This document shows positions 44,821 to 54,766 of a DNA stretch of 64,000 nt, piece by piece. Within the stretch, counting starts at the first letter, position 1. Every line of letters starts with the position of its first letter. Both the position numbers and the translations under genes were made by a program. The stretch covers positions 15,996,927 to 16,060,926 of the forward strand of contig NW_024037063.1 in assembly GCF_015706575.1 (NCBI RefSeq), read 5' to 3'. The notes beneath the pieces were generated by a model that was not told the origin of the DNA, made no database searches, and saw only the letters and a program-made list of their open reading frames with translations. This DNA is from Patiria miniata (lineage: Eukaryota; Echinodermata; Asteroidea; Valvatida; Asterinidae).

Positions 44821-45190
44821 GGCCAAAAAAAAAAGTCTCCGGTTTCTGGTATGCGCGCGCGTCGCCGTAGCCATGCGCGTCGGCAAAATGAAAAAGTTGT
44901 TTTTTTTCAATGAAAGATGATGTCTCAAAACCGCCAAACGCACTAGTTTGACTGGAATCCTGCTGCTGCACAATTTTAACGTGTTTTTAGATCGGGTTAG
45001 GGTCGAGAATAAGCTTTATGTGGCCTCTCTGGACTCCCATATATTTGCACTAAGTTTAGTCGGGCACCATTTGCAGTCATCAGCCGACATTTGAAGCAAA
45101 AAAATCAGGTAAAAAAAAAAAAAGCCGCGTCGCCGCACCACTTTTTTGGCAAGCTCCATACCAGAAACCGGAGACTTTTTTTTTGTGGCC
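44821..45190 (-). mobile_element. Harbinger-type MITE, copy 2 (370 bp)
   Basis: It has the same ends as 2873-3239 but opposite orientation, with TAA directly on both sides (44818-44820 and 45191-45193). Interior 'ctggaatcctgctgctgcac' matches in reverse. Confidence 0.9.
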
Positions 45191-45277
45191 TAACCATATC
45201 ATGTGTCAGATATTACAATTTCAGTCATCTAGAATGGCCATGTGTCAACTATATAAAAATGTGTATTAGATTAATAC

Positions 45278-45950
45278 ACAGTGTGAGTAAAAAAAAACAC
45301 CCAAAAAGGTGGCCCCTATTTTTTAAAGAAGATCTGTATGTGGCACTTTCCAAATCTAGACTATGAAAGCACAATTAATAAGCTTTCTTTTAGTGAATGA
45401 ATCATTCAAATTGTTCATGTACTTTTCCAGTTATAGGAATTAACACAAACACCATTTTTTAACCTTGTCCACGGATCACAATAAAGGTAGGTGATATTTC
45501 AGCAAAACCAAAACTATTCACATACCAGAAAACACTCTCATAACCATAATAACTGGCACTTATCATGACATTTATTTTAAAATGTGCTGCTTCCCATGTT
45601 AAAATATCATGCTTTACAATGTCAAGAGTTTAAAGTCTTGCTTGGCTACTCCTACTTGGCTACCCCAGAAACTTATGGGATTATTCTGATATCATTTTCA
45701 GGATACAACATTGTTTCATTTTTACTGAAATTTTACGTACCTTAAATGTGATCCTTGGACAAGGTTGAAAAACAGTGTTTGTGTTCAAAATTCCATAACT
45801 GGAAAAGTACGATTAGAATAAGTCTTCACTAAAACAAAGCATATTAATTTGGTTTTTTTATATCCTGGATTTTGAAAATGCTACATGCAGAAATTGTTTA
45901 AAACATAGGGGGCACCATTTGGGTTCCCTTGTTTTTACTCACCCTGTACA
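45278..45950. mobile_element. Fold-back element with arms of about 220 bp
   Basis: The left arm (from cagtgtgagtaaaaa, through 'cttttccagttataggaatt' and 'aaccttgtccacggatcaca') and the right arm (ending tttttactcaccctgt) are inverted copies with scattered differences. Outer ends read ACAGTGTGAGTAAAA and ACAGGGTGAGTAAAA. A lone related arm lies at 40780-41010. Confidence 0.85.
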
Positions 45951-45964
45951 CGTTGTTGCATATA

Positions 45965-46124
45965 AATAAGGGAATAAATATATATGTGTTTGGCAGGTTT
46001 AAAACATGTTTATACCGGTTTGGAATCTGAATGCTTCTCGGGTGATTATCAACTTTCAAACCCCAAACTGGTCTTACACATCTTGTTTAAAACTGGCCAA
46101 ACACATATTTATTCCCATTCAGAA
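45965..46124. mobile_element. Fold-back MITE, GGGAATAAATATRTG ends
   Basis: Left 'agggaataaatatatatgtg tttggcaggtttaaaaca' and right 'gtttaaaactggccaaacac atatttattccca' are inverse. It is the same terminal family as 44652-44790. Confidence 0.7.
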
Positions 46125-47555
46125 ATGCTTTTTTGGTAAAAAAATGTAGAAGAATTGATAAAACGTTCCAAAAAGTAGAAACATTGACAAAATTCTGACG
46201 ATGTTTTGTTCACGAATTTCGGGGTTAGATTGCCATCCATGTTATTAGGCCGTTTTTATGAACGGAGCGTGAGATTGCATTTCCCTCCCCCCCCCCCCCC
46301 CAAAAAAAAAAACTACCCAAGATCACACCCTCAAAGAAGTTACTTTGAGGATTTTTGAATATCAAACTATTAACCTGTTTTCCTAACATTGTTTTCAGGC
46401 ATGCTTTTACCATGAAACAGGAAGAAATAAGACAGCCTAAAGCAAATCGTTTGACACTTTCGTGATGCGCTAAGCTACTGGGCTAAGTGTGTGTGTGTAG
46501 CCATATGATTTTTGGAGAAACATTGTGAAATGTAAAACTTTAAAAACGGTATCGTTAAAAAAGTGACACACATTTTCAGGCTCATGTACTAGTTATATGT
46601 ACACATTTCAGAGACCAAAACATCCCTGCTTTAAATCCATTACCTGCAGGGACAAAAAAATCCTGCTTTAGATCGACTAGTACACCGGAATATCAAACTT
46701 TGCAACAAGGATGCCAACTTTAAGATAAGTTAAAAACCAAACAAAAATACTGTACCCCCAATTTGTGGATATTTTGTAGAAAACATGTTCGGGTATAATT
46801 TAATTTAGGTGAAATTTAAGTTCAAAGAAAAGGTTAAAAAGTCATCATGTTTCAAATAACTGTGACATGAAAAAATACTGGTAAAGTTCGATTTATAATG
46901 ATGTAAACTTTCCATAGAAACCACGATAACAAATTTGGCAAAAAAAAAAACCTGCCAAAAAATGGCGGTTTGTCCGATGGCGCAAAAACTTAAAATTTTA
47001 GCTTTTTCAGCCTAAATTACCGCATACACTAAATACGAATCACTTAAAAGGAGGTGGGGTATAAACTTTCAATTTTTGGGTGTGATTTGACATGGAATGA
47101 CCCCTAGCTGTGTTTTTTTTTTAATTTTTTTTTAGAAAGATTCCGATACGAATCTCTCTAAGCCACGATTGTCGTGGTGTATTTGTCCACAAGACTGGCC
47201 ATTTTTGGGTAGAACTTGTATATGTATGTGTACGTGTGTGAGTTCCGATGGTTACACGCACATGTACACCCATTCTTAGTTGGTTGTGTGTGTGTAGTAG
47301 CTGGTAGCTGCATCCCATTCACTTGTAAACAGTATCGAGCTAGCGGCCTTGGCACAAGCAGACAAAGTTTTCCTGCAACTTCTTAGTCTCTTTATTCAGC
47401 CATGTTTTCTGCCTATCAGACAATTTTACTTGAAAATGATGCAAATTTATTTGCTTTATCAAAATTAATTAGTTTTTGTCGAACTTCAAAACCATCAAAT
47501 TCTGAAGACTACACTTTCAAAGCCAGAATTTGATTGTCCTGACTCAGGGGCCACC
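46125..47555. other. Intron, nothing recognised
   Basis: A C-run then A-run at about 46285-46310, TG-rich patches near 46485 and 47290, no element ends or convincing ORFs. Confidence 0.5.
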
Positions 47556-47880
47556 TTTATCAGGGGCCATCTTAAACACTTCCAGCTGGTGTTTTATCAT
47601 CCGTTAAAGACCGGCCACGTGATGGGCTCTCGACCAATAGGAATGGGTAAACTGTCTTAGGCCAAAAAAAAAAGTCTCCAGTTTCTGGCATGGAGCTTGC
47701 CCAAAAAGTGGTGCGGCGACATGGCTTTTTTTTTTTTTTTACCTGACTTTTTTGCTTCAAATGTCGGCTGATGACTGCAAATGGTGCTTGACTAAACTTA
47801 GTGCAAATATATGGGAGTCCAGAGAGGCCACATAAAGCTTATTCTCCTTCTGTTGGCCTTAGGTATTTTTGAATTACCTT
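47556..47880 (-). mobile_element. CATAAATACC-family MITE fragment carrying a nested insertion
   Basis: In reverse it reads 'ggtgttttatcatccgttaaagaccggcc', 'gggctctcgaccaataggaatgggtaaactgtctta', then, after the nested element, 'ggtatttttgaat'. The host sequence resumes at the next base once the insert and one TTA are removed. Confidence 0.8.
47660..47858 (+). mobile_element. Harbinger-type MITE, copy 3, short (199 bp), nested
   Basis: GGCC ends and TTA on both sides (47657-47659 and 47859-47861). The left half follows copy 1 to 'cataaagcttattctc' and then jumps to 'ttctgttggcc', so the right half is lost apart from the last bases. Empty counterparts of the site are at 44064 and 27601. Confidence 0.88.
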
Positions 47881-48459
47881 TTATTCACAGCATTGCATTA
47901 TGTTACCTCATACATTATACCTTGAAGCACTTTTAGGGTGCTGCGCATGTGTAGGCTCTGTGTGCCTTGCTACAGAGAACATGCAGCCTCTCAATATTAT
48001 GTCTGGCAAGAAAGCTCACAGTAAGGTTTCACTTCACAGATTTAATTTATTTCTTGCATAGTGAGTGACAAATCTTTTTGACTGGGTGTTTGTTATTCCC
48101 CAGGAGGATGCAATGCACCCTTATCTTCGCCTGATGGGGTGCTGTGTGTCTCTCGAGCCAAAAAATTAACTTGTCTCACATCACAGCAGTCAACAACTGT
48201 TGAAAAGAACCCCAAATTGGAAACCCCTAGCCACTCCCTACGCTGTCATACTACCCTCTTGCAGTTATAACTTATTACAGTTCCCACATGTGTCCTTATC
48301 TTTTCCTTAATGGACTGAATAAAAAAAAAAATTGAATGTTTCAGGCAGTTTCTTAGTGGATATTTTCATTCCAGGTCACTATATATTTGAAGTACGTGGA
48401 TTCCCTTTGAAGAACTCATTATGTATGCAGAAGTTCTATATTTCTACGTATGTATGCAG
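47881..48459. other. CEP104 intron, nothing recognised
   Basis: No element ends. Short sequence leading to the acceptor of exon g. Confidence 0.5.
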
Positions 48460-48646
48460 CTCTCCAAGCAATAACATACCAGAACCGCTGCCAAGTAAGC
48501 CTGACCAAAACGATGCTGCAGGAAGAGATGAAGCTGTGAGTGACTCTATGATGACTGGAGGACTACCATCTGATCATGCAGAACCAATGAATGAAAATGC
48601 ATTACGACAAGCTGCAGCAGCTATTGATGTATTTGGACAAGAATTG
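48460..48646 (+). CDS. CEP104: CEP104 exon g: linker into the TOG region
   Basis: An acceptor at tatgcag completes the split codon of exon f as His, giving the K-H pair also found in vertebrates. The exon encodes SPSNNIPEPLPSKPDQ, an acidic Ser-rich part, and then EPMNENALRQAAAAIDVFGQEL, which matches vertebrate EPLTEKALREASSAIDVLGETL. The donor is gtaatg. An in-frame ATG about 130 bases upstream is intronic. Confidence 0.93.
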
Positions 48647-49327
48647 GTAATGCATGTAGACTGCTTCTATTACTACCTTGACAACTTCTTAAAAAGAGTA
48701 TCATGACCCCTGTAAGATGTGAAACACCAACAAAAATTCAACATATTTGTTTGTTAATACATTTCTAACTTACAAACACCTAATAGTAACAATGCATACA
48801 TTTGAATTATATATCTAGCAGAGCTCAAAGGCTAATAGAATATGGTTTGATCTCACTCTGTATGTTGACAGAACACCAATGTTTGTCTGTAATAAGTCTT
48901 ATTGACTGATATTTGGTTTTGTACTAGTGATTGGCACAACCAAATCACTGTTTGGAGTTGTTACGATTAATCTTTCTTGCTTTCTTTCTTTCTTTCTGTC
49001 TTTCATCAGGTGTCAAATTACTTTCACCTATAACTCTTGAACAAAACAATCAATCATGTTCACACCTTGTAAGCAGATAGACCATTAATTGATAAACATT
49101 TTTTTTCGTGTACGTGAAATTGCTTGACCTTTACTACTTCTGGATCAACTGGAAGGTCAAAGTTAGGTGAATTTAAGAAACAGACAGAAGCCTCCACATC
49201 GAAATGAACCGAATTTCTTCCGAACGATTTACAGGGTCATGATAAAACCTGGTTTGAACTTGAACTCCCGTCCAAAGATGTTTTTGGCGAGCTGCGAAGC
49301 AGATGCGAGCCTATGTAATACCAATTT
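48647..49327. other. Intron, nothing recognised
   Basis: A short CTTT run near 48980 and otherwise plain. 'ctggcgagctgcgaagcag' near 49290 is a weak hairpin. Confidence 0.45.
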
Positions 49328-49413
49328 CCGTCCGTCTGTCCGTCCGTCCGTCCGTCCGTCCGTCCGTCCGTCCGTCCGTCCGTCCGTCCGTCCGTCCGTC
49401 CGTCCGGCCGTCC
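49328..49413 (+). repeat. (CGTC)n tetranucleotide array
   Basis: About 21 near-perfect 'cgtc' units. The same short motif also occurs at 13060-13070 and 13240-13266 beside the 138-bp satellite. Confidence 0.95.
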
Positions 49414-49690
49414 GCGTTCAGATAAAAATGTTGAAGTTTTTGGTTCTAGTTAACTTGGGGAAAAAAATTAAATGCAGTTGTCATGTATCATCTTTATAAC
49501 TTCAGTTAGGTTCATATCATTGCAGTAAATTTTATGATTTTATTGAGGAATTTTAATTCAAGGAAATGTTAAAGTTTTTAATTGTTACATGTACATTGTA
49601 CATGTATACTGGTATAACATGTACGTGTGTGTATACCGGTATAACATGTACATGTACACTATGCATTTTGGGGATGTGCATGAGCTTCTG

Positions 49691-50535
49691 GTTTGGGGTT
49701 GGAGTAGGGATGGGGTAGGGGAGGGTAGGGGTGGGGGTGGGGGTGGGGGTGGGGGTGGGGGTGGGGGTGGGGGTGGGGGTGGGGGTGGGGGTGGGGGTGG
49801 GGGTGGGGGTGGGGTGGGGTGGGGTGGGGTGGGGTGGGGTGGGGTGGGGTGGGGTGGGGTGGGGTGGGGTGGGGTATAGGGTTGGAGTTAGGGTTTGTGT
49901 GAGTAGGATGAGTAGGGGAGCTAGGATGGGTGGGGCGGGGTGGGTTGGGGTGGGGAGAGGGGTTGGAATACTGGGTTTGGGTGGGGTGGGGATTTGTAGG
50001 GGTGGGGTGGGAACAGGTAGGGAGAGACAGGTAGGGAGAGGATGGGCATGGATGTAGGGGTTGGGTTAGGAGGGGGTTGGGCAGGGGGCGGGATATAGGA
50101 TCGGAGTAGGGGTTGGGTTGGGGATGTGTAGGGATGGGTTGTAGGGGTTGGATAAGGGGAGGGGGCAGTATATAGGGATCAGAGTAGGGGTTGCATGGGG
50201 TCAGGTGGGGATGTATGGGTGGGGGAATGGGGTGGGCGGGATATTGGAATTCAAGTAAGGGTTAGGATGGGGATGTGTAGGGTGGGTAAGGACAGATAAG
50301 GGAAGATAGGGTAGGTGGGTGTAGGGGGTTGGGGTAGGGGAGGGTACGGGTCAGGGGAGGGGGAAGGAGATAGGGATTGGAGTTTGAGTGGGGTTGGGAT
50401 GTGTAGGTGATAGGGTGGGGATGGTTAGGGGAGGATGGAATGGGTGTGGGTAGGGGGTTGGGTGGGGGAGGGGGCGGGTTGGGGATGGGGTAAGGTTTTG
50501 GGATGGGGTAAGGTTCGGGGGAGGTGGTGATGGTG
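49691..50535 (+). repeat. G-rich minisatellite block, about 0.85 kb
   Basis: The core 49728-49812 is (GGGTGG)n and 49812-49874 is (GGGGT)n. The remainder is a degenerate mix of GGGGTT, GGGTAGGG and GGATGG units to about 50535. The C-rich complement is on the - strand. ORFs across it are artefacts of the repeat. Confidence 0.95.
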
Positions 50536-51417
50536 CTGTGTCTACATGTACATGTATACCCATTCTTGTTCTGCATTTGTGGCGACTACACAAGAGTTTT
50601 CCCATGGTACTACAAGTATGGGGACCAGAAGACACTGTTGGGGCTGCAAAAATCCACAACTGGGTCCTAATAACCTTAACAATGGAAAACTCCCCCATAA
50701 TACAGTGACGGCTAACCTATATACATATGTATTTATTAGGTAATCTGTTAACTTTTTATGTTGACATTTAAAAACTGACCCCTACACCTAGGCACATCAA
50801 CAAGAATCCTGATCCCCTTCCATCATGCCCATCCCCAACCCTACCTTCAGCCTCCCTTCCTGCCTTGGACAGCGAGCCATGGCGGCTTCGCCGTTCTAGT
50901 TTAAAAATGTGACATCATCAAGATGTCATCAGGTATCAAATTACAAGCAATTTATGGGCCAAATTTGTGAAAATGGTTTTAGCTATATCTTAAGAACTAA
51001 ATAGAGTACCATATTTGTTTTTGCATGAGGTTGTAAATGATGCCTCGGGCAACAATTCTTATTCCCAGGCACAAAACTGCTTGACCTTCACTTCCGGTGT
51101 TACCGGAAGTGCAATACAAATTTAACATAACTCGAAGGTGGAAGCTCTTTACTATAAGCAAATAAATTATGGAAGTGTTAAGAACGGAATAAAAGGACAC
51201 AAAAACAGCATTATGAGGTCATCATTTGAAAGGGCGCCCTCTCGCGGTACATCAAATAGGGTTTCCTATATTTAATTTAAAAACCATCCATCCAAATTTA
51301 ACCAAATCGCCTCTTGTTTTGTTTTATCAACAACATATAACTTTGCAAGATTTCAAAATTATGACGCCATTAGACCGGAAGTTCCTGTAGGGAGAATTTG
51401 GAAATGATTTTTTTTTT
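50536..51417. other. Intron: TGACGTCA-family remnant
   Basis: 'catggcggcttcgccgttctagt' (about 50878-50901) is a small hairpin next to CTAG|T, the family's usual end. 51085-51115 has 'cacttccggtgttaccggaagtg'. 51230-51385 relates inversely to 35890-36010. Confidence 0.5.
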
Positions 51418-51447
51418 AGCTGTTCCCAATTTCAATTGGGAACAGCT
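51418..51447. repeat. 13-bp perfect hairpin, family terminus
   Basis: AGCTGTTCCCAAT and ATTGGGAACAGCT pair exactly around four bases and are followed by 'cttgttttcgttaa', the same flank (in the opposite sense to the stem's order) as the AGCTGTTTCGGTG hairpins at 22653 and 23668. The stem differs in sequence but pairs fully. Confidence 0.9.
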
Positions 51448-51880
51448 CTTGTTTTCGTTAAAGTTTTTTTTTGTCCTTTTTTTTTTTTTTTTTTTTTTCC
51501 CCACTTTCCCCATAGGTTTTGTACACGTTTTTATTCTACAAGCCACTTTGGCAATTATTTTCAATCCAATCAACTTAGTTATTAACCATCATCTGAAGAT
51601 GTATGCTGAAATTTTTCGTCATGCTGACGTCATCACGCGATTTATTATAGAATTTTGAATATTTAATTCTTCCCGTAGACTTTGTACACAGAAATTTAAA
51701 AAAAATGTAGATTTTCAGAGGGCATTTTCGACTCTTTGCCAGTTATTCATTTACACCACTCTTTGTCCAAGCAAAGACCCTAATTCAAACAGCATTGTGT
51801 AATGATGACGTCATGATGACGTCATCCGGTGTTTATTTATAGGCAATCAAATTGTGACACTTTTAATATTTAAAAATGCA
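51448..51880. repeat. TGACGTCA-family body, reverse orientation
   Basis: It contains 'cataggttttgtacacgttttattctac', 'ctgacgtcatcacgcg' and 'tgatgacgtcatgatgacgtcatccgg'. The start of this block matches 56640-56760 closely. Confidence 0.65.
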
Positions 51881-52333
51881 TAAGAAATCAACCGTACGCG
51901 TCCGCAGCATTCTGTTGCCGGCAAGTGGTAGAGTAGGTTGAGATCTTTATTTCATTCAGTGTGCGTGCAATCACGTGACCCTTGCTTCCGGTTGAAAAAG
52001 GCCAAAACCGGAAGTGGCTTATTATTTGAAAGTGGTAATAGATATTAACTTGCTTTCAACGGTGTTAGTCTCTTGGCTGATAGTATTCTTTAAATCATTT
52101 ACCGATGACGTCATGCGATCTTCGAGCGCCCTCTAGCGACAGGTTGAAAATTTTCAAAAATGTATTTTGAATAGATGTCTGTAGCGAAGTTTGTTGGAAT
52201 CGCCTAAATATTGGTGTATATGATGACCTTGACCCACTTAAGATGTGTGCGAAGTTTTAGGCGTAAGACGTCATCAGACCGGAAGTTCCGTTGAAAAGAC
52301 CTTTCCTTTTTCAAAAATTGCTAACAAATCAAT
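51881..52333 (-). repeat. Dispersed repeat, inverted copy of 4624-5077
   Basis: See 4624-5077. The two copies differ by scattered substitutions only. Confidence 0.8.
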
Positions 52334-52796
52334 CCGTACAGATATAATCTTGAATTGCCCATTAAATGATAACGTAAGCATTTGCCTCAACAGTGCCAAG
52401 GTCCCAGCTTGTCAAATTGTTCACACAGTTGACGCGGCGTCGGCAAAAAATACCCTTGCGCAAGTTGCGGCAGAGAGAGTAAAAAATGCCGACTCATCCA
52501 AAGCGAGCATGAACCGCAAGTCTGTGCGTGTATACATTGACCGGATTCGGCATTGCCTGCTTCCCATACACCACACACGCATGCGTATTTGGTCCCATAC
52601 GCATGCGGGAAATAAAAAAGTAACTGGTGCACAAGTGCATTGGCGCTGGCCTGAACATTCGTGGGATACGTATATAGTATGCGCGTAAATCGAAGCCACA
52701 TGATAATTCGCGCATGGCGTCGGGCCGTTTGACGCAGCCCGTTTTGCTCACAGAATTTACAATGTAAAAGCAGTTAATGTCGTGTCTAGGTTTTAT
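52334..52796. other. Intron, nothing recognised
   Basis: GC-richer than its surroundings; ORFs on both strands without family features. Confidence 0.4.
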
Positions 52797-53142
52797 TAGT
52801 AGTCTATTTGCACCGCTCTGTTGTTTCGGGCTCCAGCTTCTACATTGTTCAGGACTGGGTGTGAAACGATTGGAGAGTAGAAACCGGAGCCGGCGCCATC
52901 TTCCTGTGTTCCCTTGTGGGGTGGGTGGGTGGGGAAAGCTGTTGCCGAGCCCTCACCAGTGTACTTGCCGACTCAAAGAACCGTTGCTTAGTCAACCTCG
53001 AACCCCGTCTGGCAGAGTGGCGACTGATGTAGAATCATCAGTCGCCCTCTACGGCCAAGGCAATGCCAATAGTAGTCTATTTGCACCGCTCTGTTGTTTC
53101 GGGCTCCAGCTTCTACATTGTTCAGGACTGGGTGTGAAACGA
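52797..53142 (-). repeat. 73-bp direct repeats 3' of the recombinase
   Basis: 52797-52869 and 53070-53142 are identical (tagtagtctatttgcaccgc ... gtgaaacga), 273 bp apart. Split direct repeats after the recombinase are characteristic of Ngaro/Pat-type elements, so this marks the 3' end. Confidence 0.85.
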
Positions 53143-53281
53143 CTGTTCGCTCCAAAACTCCTAAGTCAGCTAGAACTCCTGCACCAACCTATGGGAAATC
53201 GCTAGTTCTCCACCCATATCTCACCCTAAATCTGAGCCTCCATGACGGGTCGCTGTCAATGCCTCCAAACGTTTAAGCTCG

Positions 53282-54520
53282 TTAACGATCGGGACCCTTA
53301 AATGCGCTTTGCGCTTTGAAGCCAGAGTTTAAGGTCCGATAAAAGACCCCCGCCATGTCTGCTAATGGTACCTGGTCACTGCCATCGTCGCTGACCGCGT
53401 CCTTCAACATCTGTACCGTGCTCCGACGCCTGGATATCCTTTCAGCCTGAGTATAATGCTTATAGGTGCGGTGCGTCGCCCACCTACAGTGGTCCATTAT
53501 TTGCTGATCAGTAGCTCCCAGGAGTTTTAGCGTGGCGGCCACTCCTGCTCGCCCACCATGCGGCCTAAGGTTGCTGTCGCTAGGTTCAGAGGAAGATGCG
53601 AAGTAGAGCTTCAACCTGTTGGCAGGAGCATTTCCGACGAAAGGTTTATTTGCCAAAGCCTGTCTATTAGGAGTTGCAGGGCGGAAGAGATACCCATCAG
53701 AAAGATTGTAACCCCCGGTATTTGCCCCTTCCACCATCCTGTCAACAGCCCCCACCGGGTCCATATCCTCGGCCTCCAGTTTTGGGATTACGATTAAAGA
53801 AGAGTTACTTTCTCTCACTGTTTTGCCCACCGTGTGGTTGAACAAAAGATCTCTGTCATCAATCCTTGTGACCTCGCATGTTTTGGCACGACCGAGATCC
53901 GCTGCCCGATCGCCCGCCCACCACAAACACAGAAAAAATGCCAGATCCCTGTACAAAATATAAGACTGAATAAATCCTTTGCTGCCGTTTGATTCAAGAT
54001 CGGAAATCCTCCTCCTTATTTCGCCCGACAACCATCTAATTTTGTCTGAAAATATCGGTATCGCCTGCCGGGGAGTAACATGCGCCTCTGCTTGCTCCCG
54101 GCGGACGGCCCTGATGTACTTTTGTATGCGGTGCGAGATGCATGGATTTCCACATTGGCCGCTCTCTGTCCAATACTGCGTCCTTCCAATGGCGTTAAAA
54201 CAGGCTCTTAGCTGGCCGACGTAAGAATCTATTGTACCGACCGCCAAGTGCCGTGAGCAGCCGCAGGTGCAAAAACCATTCTTTCCTAAGTTTGGACATC
54301 CAAGAATATGAACTTGCGTCCTGCCCCTTGAATCCCTATCAATCAGAAACTTGACAACATCGTTCGGAGTAGCCGTATCCAAATCGGCGCCTTCTGTACA
54401 GTAACCCCCGGCGTGCTTATTGCTAAGAAAATCTTCTAAGCTTCTCACTAGGCTGCTCTTTTGTTTGCTGTATGCAGAGTTGTCCAGCCTGTCGTCGAGC
54501 TCCTTCAGCCTGGCTGCCAC
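53282..54520 (-). mobile_element. Tyrosine recombinase (412 open codons)
   Basis: The N-terminal half has a SAM-like core and a Cys-rich insert (GFCTCGCSRHLAVGTIDSYV). The catalytic half shows WWAGDRAADLGRA (first Arg), LRPHGGRAGVAATL (His-x-x-Arg) and HCRWATHRTYKHYTQ (Tyr nucleophile). This is the DIRS/Ngaro recombinase type. Fossil element. Confidence 0.88.
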
Positions 54521-54766
54521 TCGAACGAGCTACATAATCAACAAAAGAAAACAAAGCCAGAATTATGCCATGCAGAGTCTGGTTTTACACCACTATTTGC
54601 GTACCCACTCGCAGACTAAAAATGGAGCGCAACAATAACTGCAGCCGTCGGTGCAGCTTCAAGCTTCCCTCAACTATCAAGTGAACCTGATCGATCAAAT
54701 CCTGCTGCATTATGTGATCGTTGGAGAGAAAATGCCAACCATTCTGCCTACACAAGGATTTAAGAC

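Noticed and set aside
49328-49413. Arg/Pro/Ser-rich coding repeat
   Set aside because: A plain CGTC tetranucleotide microsatellite in an intron.
49589-50057. Glycine/valine-rich protein frames in the G-rich block
   Set aside because: They are a direct product of GGGTGG and GGGGT repeats and are open in several frames and on both strands.
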